Positions 1 through 8,578 of a stretch of 64,000 nucleotides of DNA are shown here, one piece after another (position 1 is the stretch's first letter; each line of letters starts with the position of its first letter). The notes under the pieces were generated by a model. It was not told where the DNA came from, did no database searches, and saw only the letters and a program-made list of their open reading frames with translations. A program made the translations under genes and the position numbers. The DNA comes from Kribbella qitaiheensis (lineage in GTDB: Bacteria; Actinomycetota; Actinomycetes; Propionibacteriales; Kribbellaceae), in NCBI RefSeq assembly GCF_014217565.1, contig NZ_CP043661.1, positions 2,666,001 through 2,730,000 of the forward strand, in the 5' to 3' direction.

Positions 1-611
1 GTGTGGATCGCGGGTGGGGCGACGGGCGCGCCACCGGGCTCGTACTGCGAGACGAGCGCCTGGTAGTCGCCCCAGTTCTCCACCCGGAGCGGAACGTTGC
101 CTACGGCATCGACATCGGTGACCGTCCGCGGCCCGTCGTCGATCAGGTCCCAGATGTCCTGGTCGCGGCGCAGCGAGCGCAACTCGCCGAACATCTCCCG
201 GGTGAAGAAGCACGGGTGGCCACGGCCGTTGTCGTAGCGGCTGACCCCGACCGGCGTGGCCACCTCGGCGACCAGCGACCAGACCGCGGCCGACGTCACA
301 CCGGGCTGGTCACCAAGCATCACGACCAGGCCGTCCGTACGCCGGTCGACCACGTCCAGCGCGGGCACGATCGAAGAACTACCGGTGTCGGCATGCGGGG
401 ACTCCACCACCCGCGCACCGTCCAGGTCGACCCGTTCGCGAACCTGCTCGGAAGCGGCGCCCAGCGTCACGATCAACTGATCGAATCCACAGTCGCGGGC
501 GGTATCCAGCGAGGCGCCGAGCAGCGTTTCGCCTTGGTAGGAAAGCAGTTGCTTGGGGATGCCGAGTCCCGGCGACCCGTCGGCAGCAAGCAGCAACCCG
601 GTGACGAACAT
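1..611 (-). CDS. MobA/MocA-like NTP transferase (3' end outside window)
   Basis: The visible 203 residues form a nucleotidyltransferase fold of the molybdenum-cofactor cytidylyltransferase/guanylyltransferase type. The N-terminal nucleotide loop is LLLAADGSPGLGIPK (residues 6-20), the metal-binding motif is LGDQPGV (99-105) and the MocA-type GHP is at 131-133. The loop lacks the usual GxSxRMG spacing, so activity is uncertain. The C-terminus lies beyond position 1. The ATG at 611 has no good ribosome site. A better site (AAGGAG) precedes an ATG at 651 in another frame, and that frame joins this gene if one G is removed from the run at 623-626. The true start may therefore be 651. No neighbouring molybdoenzyme gene is visible, so the substrate is unknown. 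Confidence 0.75.
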   Translation of the reverse strand, partial: MFVTGLLLAADGSPGLGIPKQLLSYQGETLLGASLDTARDCGFDQLIVTLGAASEQVRERVDLDGARVVESPHADTGSSSIVPALDVVDRRTDGLVVMLGDQPGVTSAAVWSLVAEVATPVGVSRYDNGRGHPCFFTREMFGELRSLRRDQDIWDLIDDGPRTVTDVDAVGNVPLRVENWGDYQALVSQYEPGGAPVAPPAIH

Positions 612-731
612 GGACGCCTCAATCCCCGAGCAGGGAACAGAGGGTGACCATGACGGGCTCCTTCGTCGAATCCGATCTATTGATCGAACAACGCGGCGCC
701 CGTTATGTCAACGGTGCATAACGTCAGTGAA

Positions 732-1370
732 TCAGCGCACTGTGGCGGCAAACGTTTCCAGTGCGGGATATCCGGCATTCCCGGTCACGATGGTGGTCGC
801 GCCGGAACCGATAAGAACAAGCGCATGTTCATCGTGCCTGTCCAGCAAGGTCTTCCGCTGCCAGACGACGCCGGCCACGGTCGACGTACCGTCGTCGGAG
901 GTCTTGCCGAGTTCGTCGGCCTGAAAGCTCTTGCCGGTGACATTCGACTGCTCGAGCCCGACATATTTCTTCTTGTCGGTGACAATGCCCAGGTGCCAGG
1001 TCATCGGGCTTTGCTCCGGGGCGCGGAATTCGACACTGGTCACGGTCCAGCCGGCCGGCATCCGCTCGGGCCCGAGCACCCACGGGGCCAGCTTCTTCGC
1101 ATCCTGCAGCCGCGCCGTGTACTCGACCGCGCGGACCTTCTCCGACTTCGGCCGCCAGGTGACGATCGCCAGGAACGCGACCACGATCAGGCAGGCCAGC
1201 ATCGCCCAGACCATGTTGGTCATCGTCCGCGACTTCGCCCGGTCCGCACTGCTCTTCGCCCGGTACGCCGCGGCTTCGGCGCGCACCCGGGCGCGCTCGG
1301 CCTGCTCCGGGGAAACGTTCTCCTCGGTACCGGGCTGCGCGCGGGTCGACTCGGAATCCGTCGGGCTCAT
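732..1370 (-). CDS. DUF4245 membrane-anchored protein
   Basis: This 212-residue protein has an acidic, Ala/Arg-rich cytoplasmic N-terminus, one transmembrane helix at about residues 53-71 and a soluble extracytoplasmic domain. The last part matches the DUF4245 family as I know it from actinobacteria: a lipoprotein-like domain of unknown role. I chose the ATG at 1370 because AGGAG lies about ten bases upstream; a GTG at 1391 would put that site inside the gene. It is divergent from the sugar kinase on the other side. Family members often sit beside exonuclease VII or fructose-1,6-bisphosphatase genes, but neither is seen here. Confidence 0.75.
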   Translation of the reverse strand: MSPTDSESTRAQPGTEENVSPEQAERARVRAEAAAYRAKSSADRAKSRTMTNMVWAMLACLIVVAFLAIVTWRPKSEKVRAVEYTARLQDAKKLAPWVLGPERMPAGWTVTSVEFRAPEQSPMTWHLGIVTDKKKYVGLEQSNVTGKSFQADELGKTSDDGTSTVAGVVWQRKTLLDRHDEHALVLIGSGATTIVTGNAGYPALETFAATVR

Positions 1371-1425
1371 GGCACCAGTGTCTCCTGCCACCGAACTCGC
1401 CCGATCAACGAGGTCGGCCGTTGGC

Positions 1426-1431
1426 TACGAT
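1426..1431 (+). promoter_or_regulatory. Possible -10 element for a leaderless pfkB-operon transcript
   Basis: TACGAT lies seven bases before the ATG at 1439, the distance typical of leaderless actinobacterial transcripts. No clear -35 is seen. This is inference from spacing only. Confidence 0.3.
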
Positions 1432-1438
1432 CCGTGGC

Positions 1439-1525
1439 ATGAGCGACCCCAGTACGCCCCCCGCCCATCTCGAGGTCGTCGAACCGCGTGCACACTCCGC
1501 GACCGACTTCGAGCGCACCCGATGA
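1439..1525 (+). CDS. Possible 28-residue leader peptide coupled to the PfkB kinase
   Basis: A 28-codon frame starts at an ATG placed just after a -10-like TACGAT and ends in a TGA that overlaps the kinase ATG as ATGA. The peptide is hydrophilic (Pro-, Glu- and Arg-containing) and matches no family I know. The kinase start has no ribosome-binding site of its own, so translation by coupling from this frame is reasonable. It could equally be chance open sequence in high-GC DNA. Confidence 0.3.
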   Translation: MSDPSTPPAHLEVVEPRAHSATDFERTR

Positions 1526-2484
1526 CGGCACCCGTCCTCGTCATCGGCGAGGCTCTCGTGGACATCGTCAGCGGCGGTCCGGCCAACGGCGGCGGCTCGG
1601 CTCACGGCCGCAACGGGAAGAACGGCAGCAAGGCGACCCCAGGTGGCTCTCCCGCCAACGTCGCCGTCGGCCTGGCCCGGCTCGGCCTGCCGACCGAGCT
1701 CGTGACGCGGTTCGGCACCGACCCGTACGGCGATCAGCTCGGCGCGCACCTGTTCGGCAACGGGGTCCAGCTGACGCCGGGTTCGGTGGACCCGAGCTTC
1801 CGGACCAGTACGGCGACCGCGAAGCTCGATGCGGCCGGCGTCGCGTCGTACGAGTTCGACATCACCTGGGACCCGCCGGCGCTGTCGCTGAGGCGGGGTT
1901 GCCCGGCCGTGCACACCGGATCGATCGCGACTGTTCTCGAGCCGGGCGCCGAGGCGATCGGCCGGTTCCTCTCCTCGCTGGCGTCGGAGCCGGTGACGGT
2001 GACCCTGGACCCGAACGCGCGCCCGACGATCACGCCCGATCGGGTGAGCACCTGGGGCGCAGTACGGGAGTTGGCGGCAACTGCGGATCTGGTGAAGCTC
2101 AGTGACGAGGACTGTGAGTTCCTGCGGCCCGGGTTGTCGCCGGACGAGATCGCTGCCGAGCTGCTGAGTGTCGACCGGACGAAGTGCGTGGTGATCACGC
2201 GGGGCGGCGAGGGCGCGATCGGCGTCAGCCGGGCCGCGCGGGTCGAGGTTGCCGCGCCGGCGATCGAGGTGGTCGACACGGTGGGTGCTGGGGACTCGTT
2301 CATGTCGGCGCTGATCGCCGGACTGCAATCGCGCGACCTGCTGGGCGCAGTACGGCTGGAAGGTCTTAATGAGGAGAGCCTGCGCGACGTCGTCGATTAC
2401 GCGGTGAAGGCGGCCGCGATCACCTGCACGCGGCACGGCGCGGATCCGCCGACCGCTGCCGAGCACAAGGCGGCGTGGGGATGA
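1522..2484 (+). CDS. PfkB-family carbohydrate kinase (fructokinase-like)
   Basis: The 320-residue protein is a ribokinase-fold sugar kinase that transfers phosphate from ATP to a sugar. The N-terminal signature GGSPANVAVGLARLG spans residues 41-55, and the C-terminal signature DTVGAGDSFMSA spans 252-263, with Asp258 as catalytic base. Length and motifs fit fructokinases, but the substrate cannot be fixed from sequence alone. An unusual Gly/Asn/Ser-rich insert (about residues 18-40) lengthens the first loop. The start at 1522 overlaps a short upstream frame as ATGA and has no Shine-Dalgarno of its own. The gene's own stop overlaps the start of the next gene as ATGA, so the two are translationally coupled. 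Confidence 0.88.
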   Translation: MTAPVLVIGEALVDIVSGGPANGGGSAHGRNGKNGSKATPGGSPANVAVGLARLGLPTELVTRFGTDPYGDQLGAHLFGNGVQLTPGSVDPSFRTSTATAKLDAAGVASYEFDITWDPPALSLRRGCPAVHTGSIATVLEPGAEAIGRFLSSLASEPVTVTLDPNARPTITPDRVSTWGAVRELAATADLVKLSDEDCEFLRPGLSPDEIAAELLSVDRTKCVVITRGGEGAIGVSRAARVEVAAPAIEVVDTVGAGDSFMSALIAGLQSRDLLGAVRLEGLNEESLRDVVDYAVKAAAITCTRHGADPPTAAEHKAAWG

Positions 2485-2975
2485 GTACTGCGGACGCATG
2501 GGCGGCCGAGTTCGAGGCGGCCGGACGCGTCGTGTTTCCGCAACGTCGCGATCGGCTGGCGATCCGCCTCGCGGTCATCGTGCTGCTGATGGGCCTGTCG
2601 CTGTGGAGCAACGTCGACCATCTCCGGCAGGGCGATGTGGCTGGGGCTATCGGCGTACTACGGATCACCGCGCTCGCCGGATTCATCGCGGTCGTCGTAC
2701 TGACCGCCTTCCAGCTGATCACCAGGCGGCCGGTGATCACGGTCGAACAGGCCGGGATCAGACTCGGCCGGAAGGCCGCGGGACTGGTCACGTGGGACAA
2801 GATCGCCCGCATCGACGAACCGTCCGGCATCCCCGGCATCCGCACCATCCAGGTCCAGCCCGTCGACCGTCACCGGTCCACCGCCCTCGGCATCCCCCAG
2901 GACAACGTCCGCAACCTCCCCGAACTAGCCACCTGGCTCCGCACCTTGCACGCTGAGCGAGTAGACCCAACGTAA
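2481..2975 (+). CDS. Small membrane protein with a PH-like domain
   Basis: This 164-residue protein has two predicted transmembrane helices (about 27-45 and 58-79), followed by a soluble segment of beta strands resembling the bacterial PH-like domain found in many short actinobacterial membrane proteins. Its ATG overlaps the kinase stop as ATGA, so it is co-translated with the PfkB kinase. A GTG at 2475 is a less likely start because it precedes the coupling site. No catalytic motif is present and the function is unknown. The link to sugar metabolism rests only on gene order. Confidence 0.7.
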   Translation: MSTADAWAAEFEAAGRVVFPQRRDRLAIRLAVIVLLMGLSLWSNVDHLRQGDVAGAIGVLRITALAGFIAVVVLTAFQLITRRPVITVEQAGIRLGRKAAGLVTWDKIARIDEPSGIPGIRTIQVQPVDRHRSTALGIPQDNVRNLPELATWLRTLHAERVDPT

Positions 2976-3003
2976 GCAACCCGCCTCCCGGCGGCGGGGT
3001 GGG

Positions 3004-3741
3004 TCAGGTCAGGCGGAGGCGTTTGGTTAGGCGGGGGCCTCGTTTGATTTTGATTTCGCCGAGGATGGCGGTGCCGTGGATGTGGAAGATCTTGGGTGGA
3101 CCGGCGTCGGCGTCGGTGGGGCCGCTGAAGGTGGAGGACTGTTCGGCGACCGAGCCAAGGATCGGGTTGCTGTCGAGGTGGACGATCGCGTTCTGGGGGA
3201 CGCGGATCTTCACGTCGGCGAGTATCGATTTCACCTCGATGAAGATCTCGTCGTACGGGAGCTGCGCCTCGGTGTAGTCGAGTGTCACGTCGCCCAGGAC
3301 GGCGTTGACCTCCTGGCGTTGCGGCGGGAGCCAGGCGCCCATCCGCTTCTGGTCGGACAGGAACACGGTGATTACCGGCGCCGTCGCGGGAACATTCGGC
3401 GAGTAGTGCGGCGTCAGCGAGGCGGTGCCGGCATTCGGTACTGCGAGGCCGTTCGGCAGGTCGGCCGTGATCTGGACCAATTGGCCGTACGTCTTCGCGC
3501 CGTAGACCGTCTCCAGGCGCTCCTCGAGCTCGGCGAAGGTCAATCGTCCCTCGCCGGCCGCGTCCCGGAGCCTCTCGGCGACGTCCTCGCGCTCCAGATC
3601 CGAGACCCGTCTGCGCAGTGCCAGCTCGTCACCGGTAGGCGGCCGCGGCGGGTCCTGCGGGCGCGACGGGTCCTGCGGGTCGTTCTGCTGGGGAACCTCT
3701 TCCTGGGCCACGGTCAAAACCTTACGCGCGGGCCCGGCCAT
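3004..3741 (-). CDS. DUF1707 / LiaF-like C-terminal domain protein
   Basis: The 245-residue product has a Pro/Gln-rich N-terminal tail and then a DUF1707 (SHOCT-like) domain at about residues 45-95, with the typical run of REDVAERLRDAAGEGRLT and a Tyr-Gly-Leu helix. A C-terminal beta-rich domain resembles the LiaF/cell-wall-active antibiotic response region. Such proteins are common in actinobacteria and are thought to relate to envelope stress sensing, but no biochemical role is established. The start is uncertain: a GTG ten codons inside (about 3711) would give a more typical N-terminus. It ends close to the convergent membrane-protein gene. Confidence 0.72.
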   Translation of the reverse strand: MAGPARKVLTVAQEEVPQQNDPQDPSRPQDPPRPPTGDELALRRRVSDLEREDVAERLRDAAGEGRLTFAELEERLETVYGAKTYGQLVQITADLPNGLAVPNAGTASLTPHYSPNVPATAPVITVFLSDQKRMGAWLPPQRQEVNAVLGDVTLDYTEAQLPYDEIFIEVKSILADVKIRVPQNAIVHLDSNPILGSVAEQSSTFSGPTDADAGPPKIFHIHGTAILGEIKIKRGPRLTKRLRLT

Positions 3742-3891
3742 CCGGGGATGAGTTGTCCCCCGGAGAAACCCCCTAGCCGACCCTGACCCGGCCGACCCCG
3801 TCCCGGCCGGCTACCACCCTGCCGTTCCCGACCCGGCTGATCCTGACCCGGCTGCCTGACCTCGCATTCCCCGACCTTGCCAAGCCCCAAG

Positions 3892-3910
3892 CCAGGTAAC
3901 CCTTACCTGA
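3892..3910. promoter_or_regulatory. Iron-box-like palindrome upstream of fumA
   Basis: AGGTAA-CCC-TTACCT (3894-3908) is a perfect 6-3-6 inverted repeat. Over 19 positions it agrees with the DtxR/IdeR/DmdR iron-box consensus at about 12 sites. It lies about 65 bases before the start of the 4Fe-4S class I fumarase, in a position where a repressor could act. The iron link is inference from resemblance to the known family consensus. Confidence 0.4.
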
Positions 3911-3972
3911 GTCAGGAGCGGCGGTCGCCTTAGGCTGGTACAGCTCAGACCACTTGCCTGGAGGTACGCCCG

Positions 3973-5649
3973 GTGTCTGCCGATTTCACCTACTCCGACC
4001 TGCTCCCGCTCGGGGCCGACGACACGGAGTACCGGCTCCTCACCACCGAGGGAGTGAGCACCTTCACCGCCGGCGGCCGCAGCTTCCTGCAGGTCGACCC
4101 CGCCGTGCTGCAGATGCTCACCGCCGAGGCGATGCACGACATCTCGCACTACCTCCGCCCGACCCACCTCAGCCAGCTGCGCCGGATCATCGACGACCCG
4201 GAGGCGTCCGGGAACGACCGCTTCGTCGCGCTCGACCTGCTGAAGAACGCGAACATCTCCGCCGGCGGCATCCTGCCGATGTGTCAGGACACCGGTACGG
4301 CGATCGTGATGGGCAAGAAGTCCGAGGGCGTCCTGACCGGCGCGGTCGACGAGGAGTGGATCAGCCGCGGCGTGTACGACGCGTACACCAAGCTGAACCT
4401 GCGCTACTCCCAGATGGCGCCGCTGACCATGTGGGACGAGAAGAACACCGGGTCCAACCTGCCGGCCCAGATCGAGCTCTACGCCACGCCATCAGGGCCC
4501 GGCCCGGCGTCAATTCCGGCGTACAAGCTGCTCTTCATGGCGAAGGGCGGCGGCTCGGCCAACAAGTCGTTCCTGTTCCAGGAGACGAAGGCGGTGCTGA
4601 ACCCGGACGGGATGATGAAGTTCCTGGACGAGAAGATCCGCTCGCTCGGTACCGCGGCCTGCCCCCCGTACCACCTGGCGATCGTGGTCGGCGGTACGTC
4701 GGCCGAGTTCGCGCTGAAGACGGCCAAGTACGCGTCGGCGCACTATCTCGACGCGCTGCCGACGACGGGATCGCCGGTGGGGCACGGCTTCCGGGACGTG
4801 GAGCTGGAGGAAGAGGTCTTCAAGCTGACCCAGGAGTTCGGGATCGGCGCGCAGTTCGGCGGCAAGTACTTCTGCCACGACGTCCGGGTGATCCGGCTGC
4901 CGCGGCACGGCGCGTCCTGCCCGGTCGCGATCGCGGTCTCCTGCTCGGCCGATCGGCAGGCGCTGGCCAAGATCACCGCCGAGGGCGTGTTCCTGGAGCA
5001 GCTCGAGCGTGACCCGGCACGATTCCTGCCGGACATGACCGACGAGCACCTGGCCGACGAGGCGGACGTCGTCCGGATCGATCTGAACCGGCCGATGAGC
5101 GAGATCCGCACCGAGCTGTCGAAGCTGCCGGTGAAGACGCGGCTGTCGCTGAACGGACCGCTGGTGGTGGCGCGCGACATCGCGCACGCCAAAATCAAGG
5201 AGCGCCTCGACGCCGGCGAGCCGATGCCGCAGTACCTGAAGGACCACGCGGTGTACTACGCCGGGCCGGCCAAGACCCCCGCGGGCTACGCGTCGGGCTC
5301 GTTCGGTCCGACCACTGCCGGCCGGATGGACGCGTACGTCGACCAGTTCCAGGCGGCCGGTGGATCCTTCGTGATGCTTGCCAAGGGCAACCGTTCGGCC
5401 AAGGTCACGCAGGCCTGCAAGGACCACGGCGGCTTCTACCTCGGCTCGATCGGGGGTCCGGCGGCCCGGCTCGCGCAGGACTGCATCAAGTCCGTCGACG
5501 TGATCGAGTATGCCGAGCTCGGGATGGAAGCCGTCTGGAAGATCGAGGTCGAGGACTTCCCCGCCTTCGTCGTGGTCGATGACAAGGGCAACGACTTCTT
5601 CACCGACACCCGCAAGCCGGTCCCGCTCACCGTCCGCCCCCGCAGCTGA
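3973..5649 (+). CDS. fumA: Fumarate hydratase class I (4Fe-4S)
   Basis: The 558-residue protein catalyses reversible hydration of fumarate to malate in the TCA cycle, using a 4Fe-4S cluster. It is the single-chain class I type with N- and C-terminal domains fused. The three expected cluster cysteines are visible in MCQDTGT (Cys104), in TAACPPYH and in the [13 protein letters not shown] region, and the C-terminal half carries the beta-domain motif with [12 protein letters not shown]. The start is GTG at 3973 with a strong GGAGG site at about 3960. It stands alone, with an iron-box-like palindrome upstream. A class II, iron-free fumarase is encoded about 1 kb downstream on the other strand, so the cell can switch isozymes with iron or oxidative state (inference). 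Confidence 0.95.
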   Translation: MSADFTYSDLLPLGADDTEYRLLTTEGVSTFTAGGRSFLQVDPAVLQMLTAEAMHDISHYLRPTHLSQLRRIIDDPEASGNDRFVALDLLKNANISAGGILPMCQDTGTAIVMGKKSEGVLTGAVDEEWISRGVYDAYTKLNLRYSQMAPLTMWDEKNTGSNLPAQIELYATPSGPGPASIPAYKLLFMAKGGGSANKSFLFQETKAVLNPDGMMKFLDEKIRSLGTAACPPYHLAIVVGGTSAEFALKTAKYASAHYLDALPTTGSPVGHGFRDVELEEEVFKLTQEFGIGAQFGGKYFCHDVRVIRLPRHGASCPVAIAVSCSADRQALAKITAEGVFLEQLERDPARFLPDMTDEHLADEADVVRIDLNRPMSEIRTELSKLPVKTRLSLNGPLVVARDIAHAKIKERLDAGEPMPQYLKDHAVYYAGPAKTPAGYASGSFGPTTAGRMDAYVDQFQAAGGSFVMLAKGNRSAKVTQACKDHGGFYLGSIGGPAARLAQDCIKSVDVIEYAELGMEAVWKIEVEDFPAFVVVDDKGNDFFTDTRKPVPLTVRPRS

Positions 5650-5692
5650 CGAACCCCGCAGCCGAAGGTCCGGCGCGCGCCGGCCCGGCCTG

Positions 5693-5789
5693 ACCACACT
5701 CAGGCGGCTCTGGCCTACCCACACTCAGGCGGCTCTGGCCTGCCCACACTCAGGCGGCCGCGGCCTGCCCGCGCTCAGCCGGCTGCGGC
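5693..5789. repeat. 25-nt tandem repeat, about 3.8 copies
   Basis: Copies of a unit containing ACACTCAGGCGG begin at 5696, 5721 and 5746, and a diverged fourth begins at 5771. The array fills the fumA 3' region and its last unit contains the stop codon of the small gene on the other strand. Function is unknown; the array may affect transcription end or mark slippage. Confidence 0.8.
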
Positions 5790-5936
5790 GGTGACGGCCG
5801 GGTCGGGGAGCTTGCGCATCAGTGCTTTGGCGGCTCGGAGAAGGTCGGCTTCGTTGTGGCCGAATGCTTGAAGGTACGACCGCAGAGCGGACCGCAGTAC
5901 GCGCAGCTCCTCGTCGTCCAGTTCGATCGTGTTCAT
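5775..5936 (-). CDS. Small helical protein of 53 residues
   Basis: The frame begins with ATG at 5936 and encodes an acidic, mostly helical peptide starting MNTIELDDEELRVLRSALRS. The composition is typical of a real small actinobacterial protein, and codon third positions are GC-rich. The stop codon sits inside the last 25-nt repeat unit. Short helical proteins of this kind are common next to metabolic genes, but I do not recognise a family. It is convergent with fumA. Confidence 0.55.
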   Translation of the reverse strand: MNTIELDDEELRVLRSALRSYLQAFGHNEADLLRAAKALMRKLPDPAVTAAAG

Positions 5937-6001
5937 ATTTTCAAGGTAAGTCCGTTACGGGCAGAAAGCTCCGCCCGTGACCGACTCGTTTCCATCAGGG
6001 C

Positions 6002-6694
6002 TCAGCCGAGCAGCTCCTCGGCGATGTGGGTGACCGCGAACCCGGTCGGCGCCTCCGGCAGCCGCAGGTGCGGATCCGGCCGCCAGTCCTGCCAGCCGTC
6101 GGCGAACGGTGACGCCCAAGCATCGATCTCCCGTACTGCGTCGTGCGCGTCGGCGATGATCCGCTCCGCCTCAGCGGCGGTGAACCGCCCGGCGGCCACC
6201 GCACCCTCGAGCTCGTCCTCGTCCTTCCACTCGATCGTCCGGTCCGGATTGATCCACAGGTCGAGCACGTAGTCCATCGAGATGGTCCGGCGTGCGTCCG
6301 CGTCGCGCCGATGCTCGGCCTCGAGGTTCACGTACCACCCGAGGAAGGTCTCGTCCGCCGCCCAGAAATGCCAGACGGACCACGGCTTGCCCGCCGGCGA
6401 CACCTTCAGGATCCCGGTCCCCCGCCAGACGTCGAGTTTGAGCACGCGCTCGTCGGTGAACATCGCGACCGGACCCGCGTGCCGCAGTTCGCGACCGTCC
6501 ACCAGCACCGGCTTGATCAGCGGCGTCCCCGGCGCAAGCCAGGCGACCAGCCCCTCCTCATCGTCCTGCACCACCGTCATCGGCCGGACGTTCGGCAGGT
6601 CGCTGTGCTGCCCCACCCCTTCGTAGACCCACTCGATCGTGGTGCCTGGCTCCCAGTAGTACTCGACGCCGGGCAGCGCCTCCGCGGCCGTCAC
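6002..6694 (-). CDS. DUF402 domain protein
   Basis: The 230-residue protein has the beta-barrel features of DUF402, including WVYEGVGQ near the N-terminus and [20 protein letters not shown] near the C-terminus. Family members include RNase E/G-like N-terminal (FAU-1-like) domains and nucleoside phosphatases such as Ntdp, so a nucleotide or RNA role is possible but not shown. I take the GTG at 6694, whose first base overlaps the fumC stop as GTGA and implies translational coupling with fumC. Many DUF402 genes lie beside fumarase genes in related genomes as far as I recall; this is not verified here. Confidence 0.75.
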   Translation of the reverse strand: MTAAEALPGVEYYWEPGTTIEWVYEGVGQHSDLPNVRPMTVVQDDEEGLVAWLAPGTPLIKPVLVDGRELRHAGPVAMFTDERVLKLDVWRGTGILKVSPAGKPWSVWHFWAADETFLGWYVNLEAEHRRDADARRTISMDYVLDLWINPDRTIEWKDEDELEGAVAAGRFTAAEAERIIADAHDAVREIDAWASPFADGWQDWRPDPHLRLPEAPTGFAVTHIAEELLG

Positions 6695-8091
6695 GCGCCG
6701 GGCCGGGTCATCGAGAGCAGGTCGAGGGCGGCGTCGAGTTGCTCCTCGGTCAGATCGCCCTTCTCGACATGGCCGTTCTCGATGACGACCTCGCGGATCG
6801 TCTTGCCCTGCTTGAGCGCGCTCTTCGCCACCGCCGCGGCGTTCTCGTACCCGATGTAGCGGTTCAGCGGGGTCACGATCGACGGCGACGACTCGGCGAG
6901 CGCCCGCGCGTGCTCGACGTTGGCGGTGATCCCGTCGACACACCTGTCGGCCAGCAGCCGCGACGAGTTCGCCAGCAACTGGATCGACTCGAGCAGGTTG
7001 CGCGCGATCACCGGCAGCATCACGTTCAGCTCGAAGTTGCCGCCGGCACCGGCCACCGTGATGGCGGCGTCGTTGCCGATCACCTGCGCCGCGACCATCA
7101 GGGTCGCCTCGCAGATCACCGGATTCACCTTGCCGGGCATGATGCTGGAGCCCGGTTGCAGATCGGGCAGCGAGATCTCGCCGAGCCCGGCCCGCGGCCC
7201 GGAACCCATCCAGCGCAGGTCGTTGCAGATCTTCGTCAGGCTGACCGCGATCGTCTTCAGCTGCCCGGACAGCTCGACCAGGCCGTCCCGGGCCCCCTGT
7301 GCCTCGAAGTGGTCCTCGGCCTCGGTCAGCTCCAGCCCGGTCCGCTGGTTCAGCTCGGTGATCACCTTCGCGGCGAAGCCCGGCGGCGTGTTGATCCCGG
7401 TGCCGACCGCCGTCCCGCCCAGCGGCAGCTCGGACACCCGGGGCAGCGTCGCCCGCACCCGCTCGGCGCCGCGGCGTACCTGGGTGGCGTAGCCGTTGAA
7501 CTCCTGGCCGAGCGTCACCGGCGTCGCGTCCATCAGGTGCGTACGGCCGGACTTCACCACCTCGGCGAACTCGGATCCCTTACGGGACAGGGATTCCCCG
7601 AGGTGCTCCAGCGCCGGCAGCAGATCGCGCACGACGCCCGCCGTGGCCGCGACATGGATCGCGGACGGGAAGGTGTCGTTGCTCGACTGGCTCGCGTTCA
7701 CCTGGTCGTTCGGGTGCACCTCGGCACCGAGCTCGCGGGTCGCCAGTGTCGCCAGCACCTCGTTCGCGTTCATGTTCGTCGACGTACCGGAACCGGTCTG
7801 GAACACGTCGATCGGGAACTCGGCATCGAACTCGCCGGCCGCCACCCGGTCCGCCGCCGCGACGATCGCCGCGGCCTGCTCGGCCGACACCACCCCCAGC
7901 TCCGCGTTCACCACCGCCGCCGACGCCTTGATCTGCGCGAGCGCGTGCACGAGCGCCGGCGCCAGCGGCCGGCCGGAGATCGGGAAGTTCTCCACCGCAC
8001 GCTGGGTCTGCGCCCGCCACAACGCGTCGCGAGGCACCTTGACCTCGCCCATCGTGTCGTGCTCGATCCTGAATTCCGCGTTGTCACCCAT
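6691..8091 (-). CDS. fumC: Fumarate hydratase class II
   Basis: The 466-residue protein is a cofactor-free fumarase of the aspartase/fumarase superfamily, catalysing the same reaction as fumA. Recognisable motifs are [13 protein letters not shown] near residue 100, the HPNDHVN-like HPNDQVN, and the flexible loop signature [11 protein letters not shown] with the catalytic Ser. The start is ATG at 8091; longer in-frame extensions upstream lack coding character. The 3' end overlaps the DUF402 gene as GTGA. Unlike the class I enzyme nearby, it needs no iron-sulfur cluster, so it should keep the TCA cycle running under oxidative or iron-limited conditions (established for the enzyme classes, inferred here). 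Confidence 0.95.
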   Translation of the reverse strand: MGDNAEFRIEHDTMGEVKVPRDALWRAQTQRAVENFPISGRPLAPALVHALAQIKASAAVVNAELGVVSAEQAAAIVAAADRVAAGEFDAEFPIDVFQTGSGTSTNMNANEVLATLATRELGAEVHPNDQVNASQSSNDTFPSAIHVAATAGVVRDLLPALEHLGESLSRKGSEFAEVVKSGRTHLMDATPVTLGQEFNGYATQVRRGAERVRATLPRVSELPLGGTAVGTGINTPPGFAAKVITELNQRTGLELTEAEDHFEAQGARDGLVELSGQLKTIAVSLTKICNDLRWMGSGPRAGLGEISLPDLQPGSSIMPGKVNPVICEATLMVAAQVIGNDAAITVAGAGGNFELNVMLPVIARNLLESIQLLANSSRLLADRCVDGITANVEHARALAESSPSIVTPLNRYIGYENAAAVAKSALKQGKTIREVVIENGHVEKGDLTEEQLDAALDLLSMTRPGA

Positions 8092-8200
8092 ACCTGCAGA
8101 GTACGTCGATCCGCCTTGTCGGCAGCGACTGATAGAACCTCTGTGGACAACGCCACAAGGAATACGACGCCACGAAGAACAGCGGCACGAGGGAGTACAG

Positions 8201-8578
8201 ATGAAGTTCACCCAGTCCTTCGAGATCACCAAATGGGACCAGTCGACCTACGACGAGGCCCGTGATCTCACCCTCGGCCGGGCCAGCGTCGGCAAGACCT
8301 TCAGCGGCGGCGAACTGGTCGGCACCAGCGCGGCCGAGCTCCTGATGGTCGGCACCGAGGCCGGCCCAGCGGCGTACACGGCGCTCGAGCGGTTCACCGG
8401 CACGCTGGCCGGCAAGGACGGCGAGTTCGTGATGCTCCACGGCGCCAGCGCCGACCAGGACGCTTCACCGGGCAAGATCGTGGCGGCCACGGGTGGGCTG
8501 GCCGGCCTGACCGGCACAGTCCTCTACGAACACGATGACCAGGGACCGCGGGTCACCTTGGACTACGAGCTGGCCTGA
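8201..8578 (+). CDS. DUF3224 domain protein
   Basis: The 125-residue protein fits DUF3224: a lipocalin-like barrel of short beta strands with motifs such as [12 protein letters not shown] and GEFVMLHG and a C-terminal strand ending VTLDYEL. Family members have no agreed biochemical function. The ATG at 8201 has a GAGGGAG ribosome site six bases upstream. It is divergent from fumC and its last 16 bases overlap the 3' end of the convergent methyltransferase-like gene. Confidence 0.78.
   Translation: MKFTQSFEITKWDQSTYDEARDLTLGRASVGKTFSGGELVGTSAAELLMVGTEAGPAAYTALERFTGTLAGKDGEFVMLHGASADQDASPGKIVAATGGLAGLTGTVLYEHDDQGPRVTLDYELA

Noticed and set aside
3-647. Open plus-strand frame of 214 residues at the left edge
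   Set aside because: Arg/His/Asp-rich shadow of the minus-strand MocA-like gene; no recognisable motif.
4510-5724. Open minus-strand frame of 404 residues opposite fumA
   Set aside because: Antisense to the fumarase; Arg-rich and with no motif. High-GC sequence keeps such frames open.
5693-5789. CRISPR array
   Set aside because: Units are adjacent with no spacers; a simple tandem repeat.
6739-8265. Plus-strand frame of 508 residues opposite fumC
   Set aside because: Antisense shadow of fumC.
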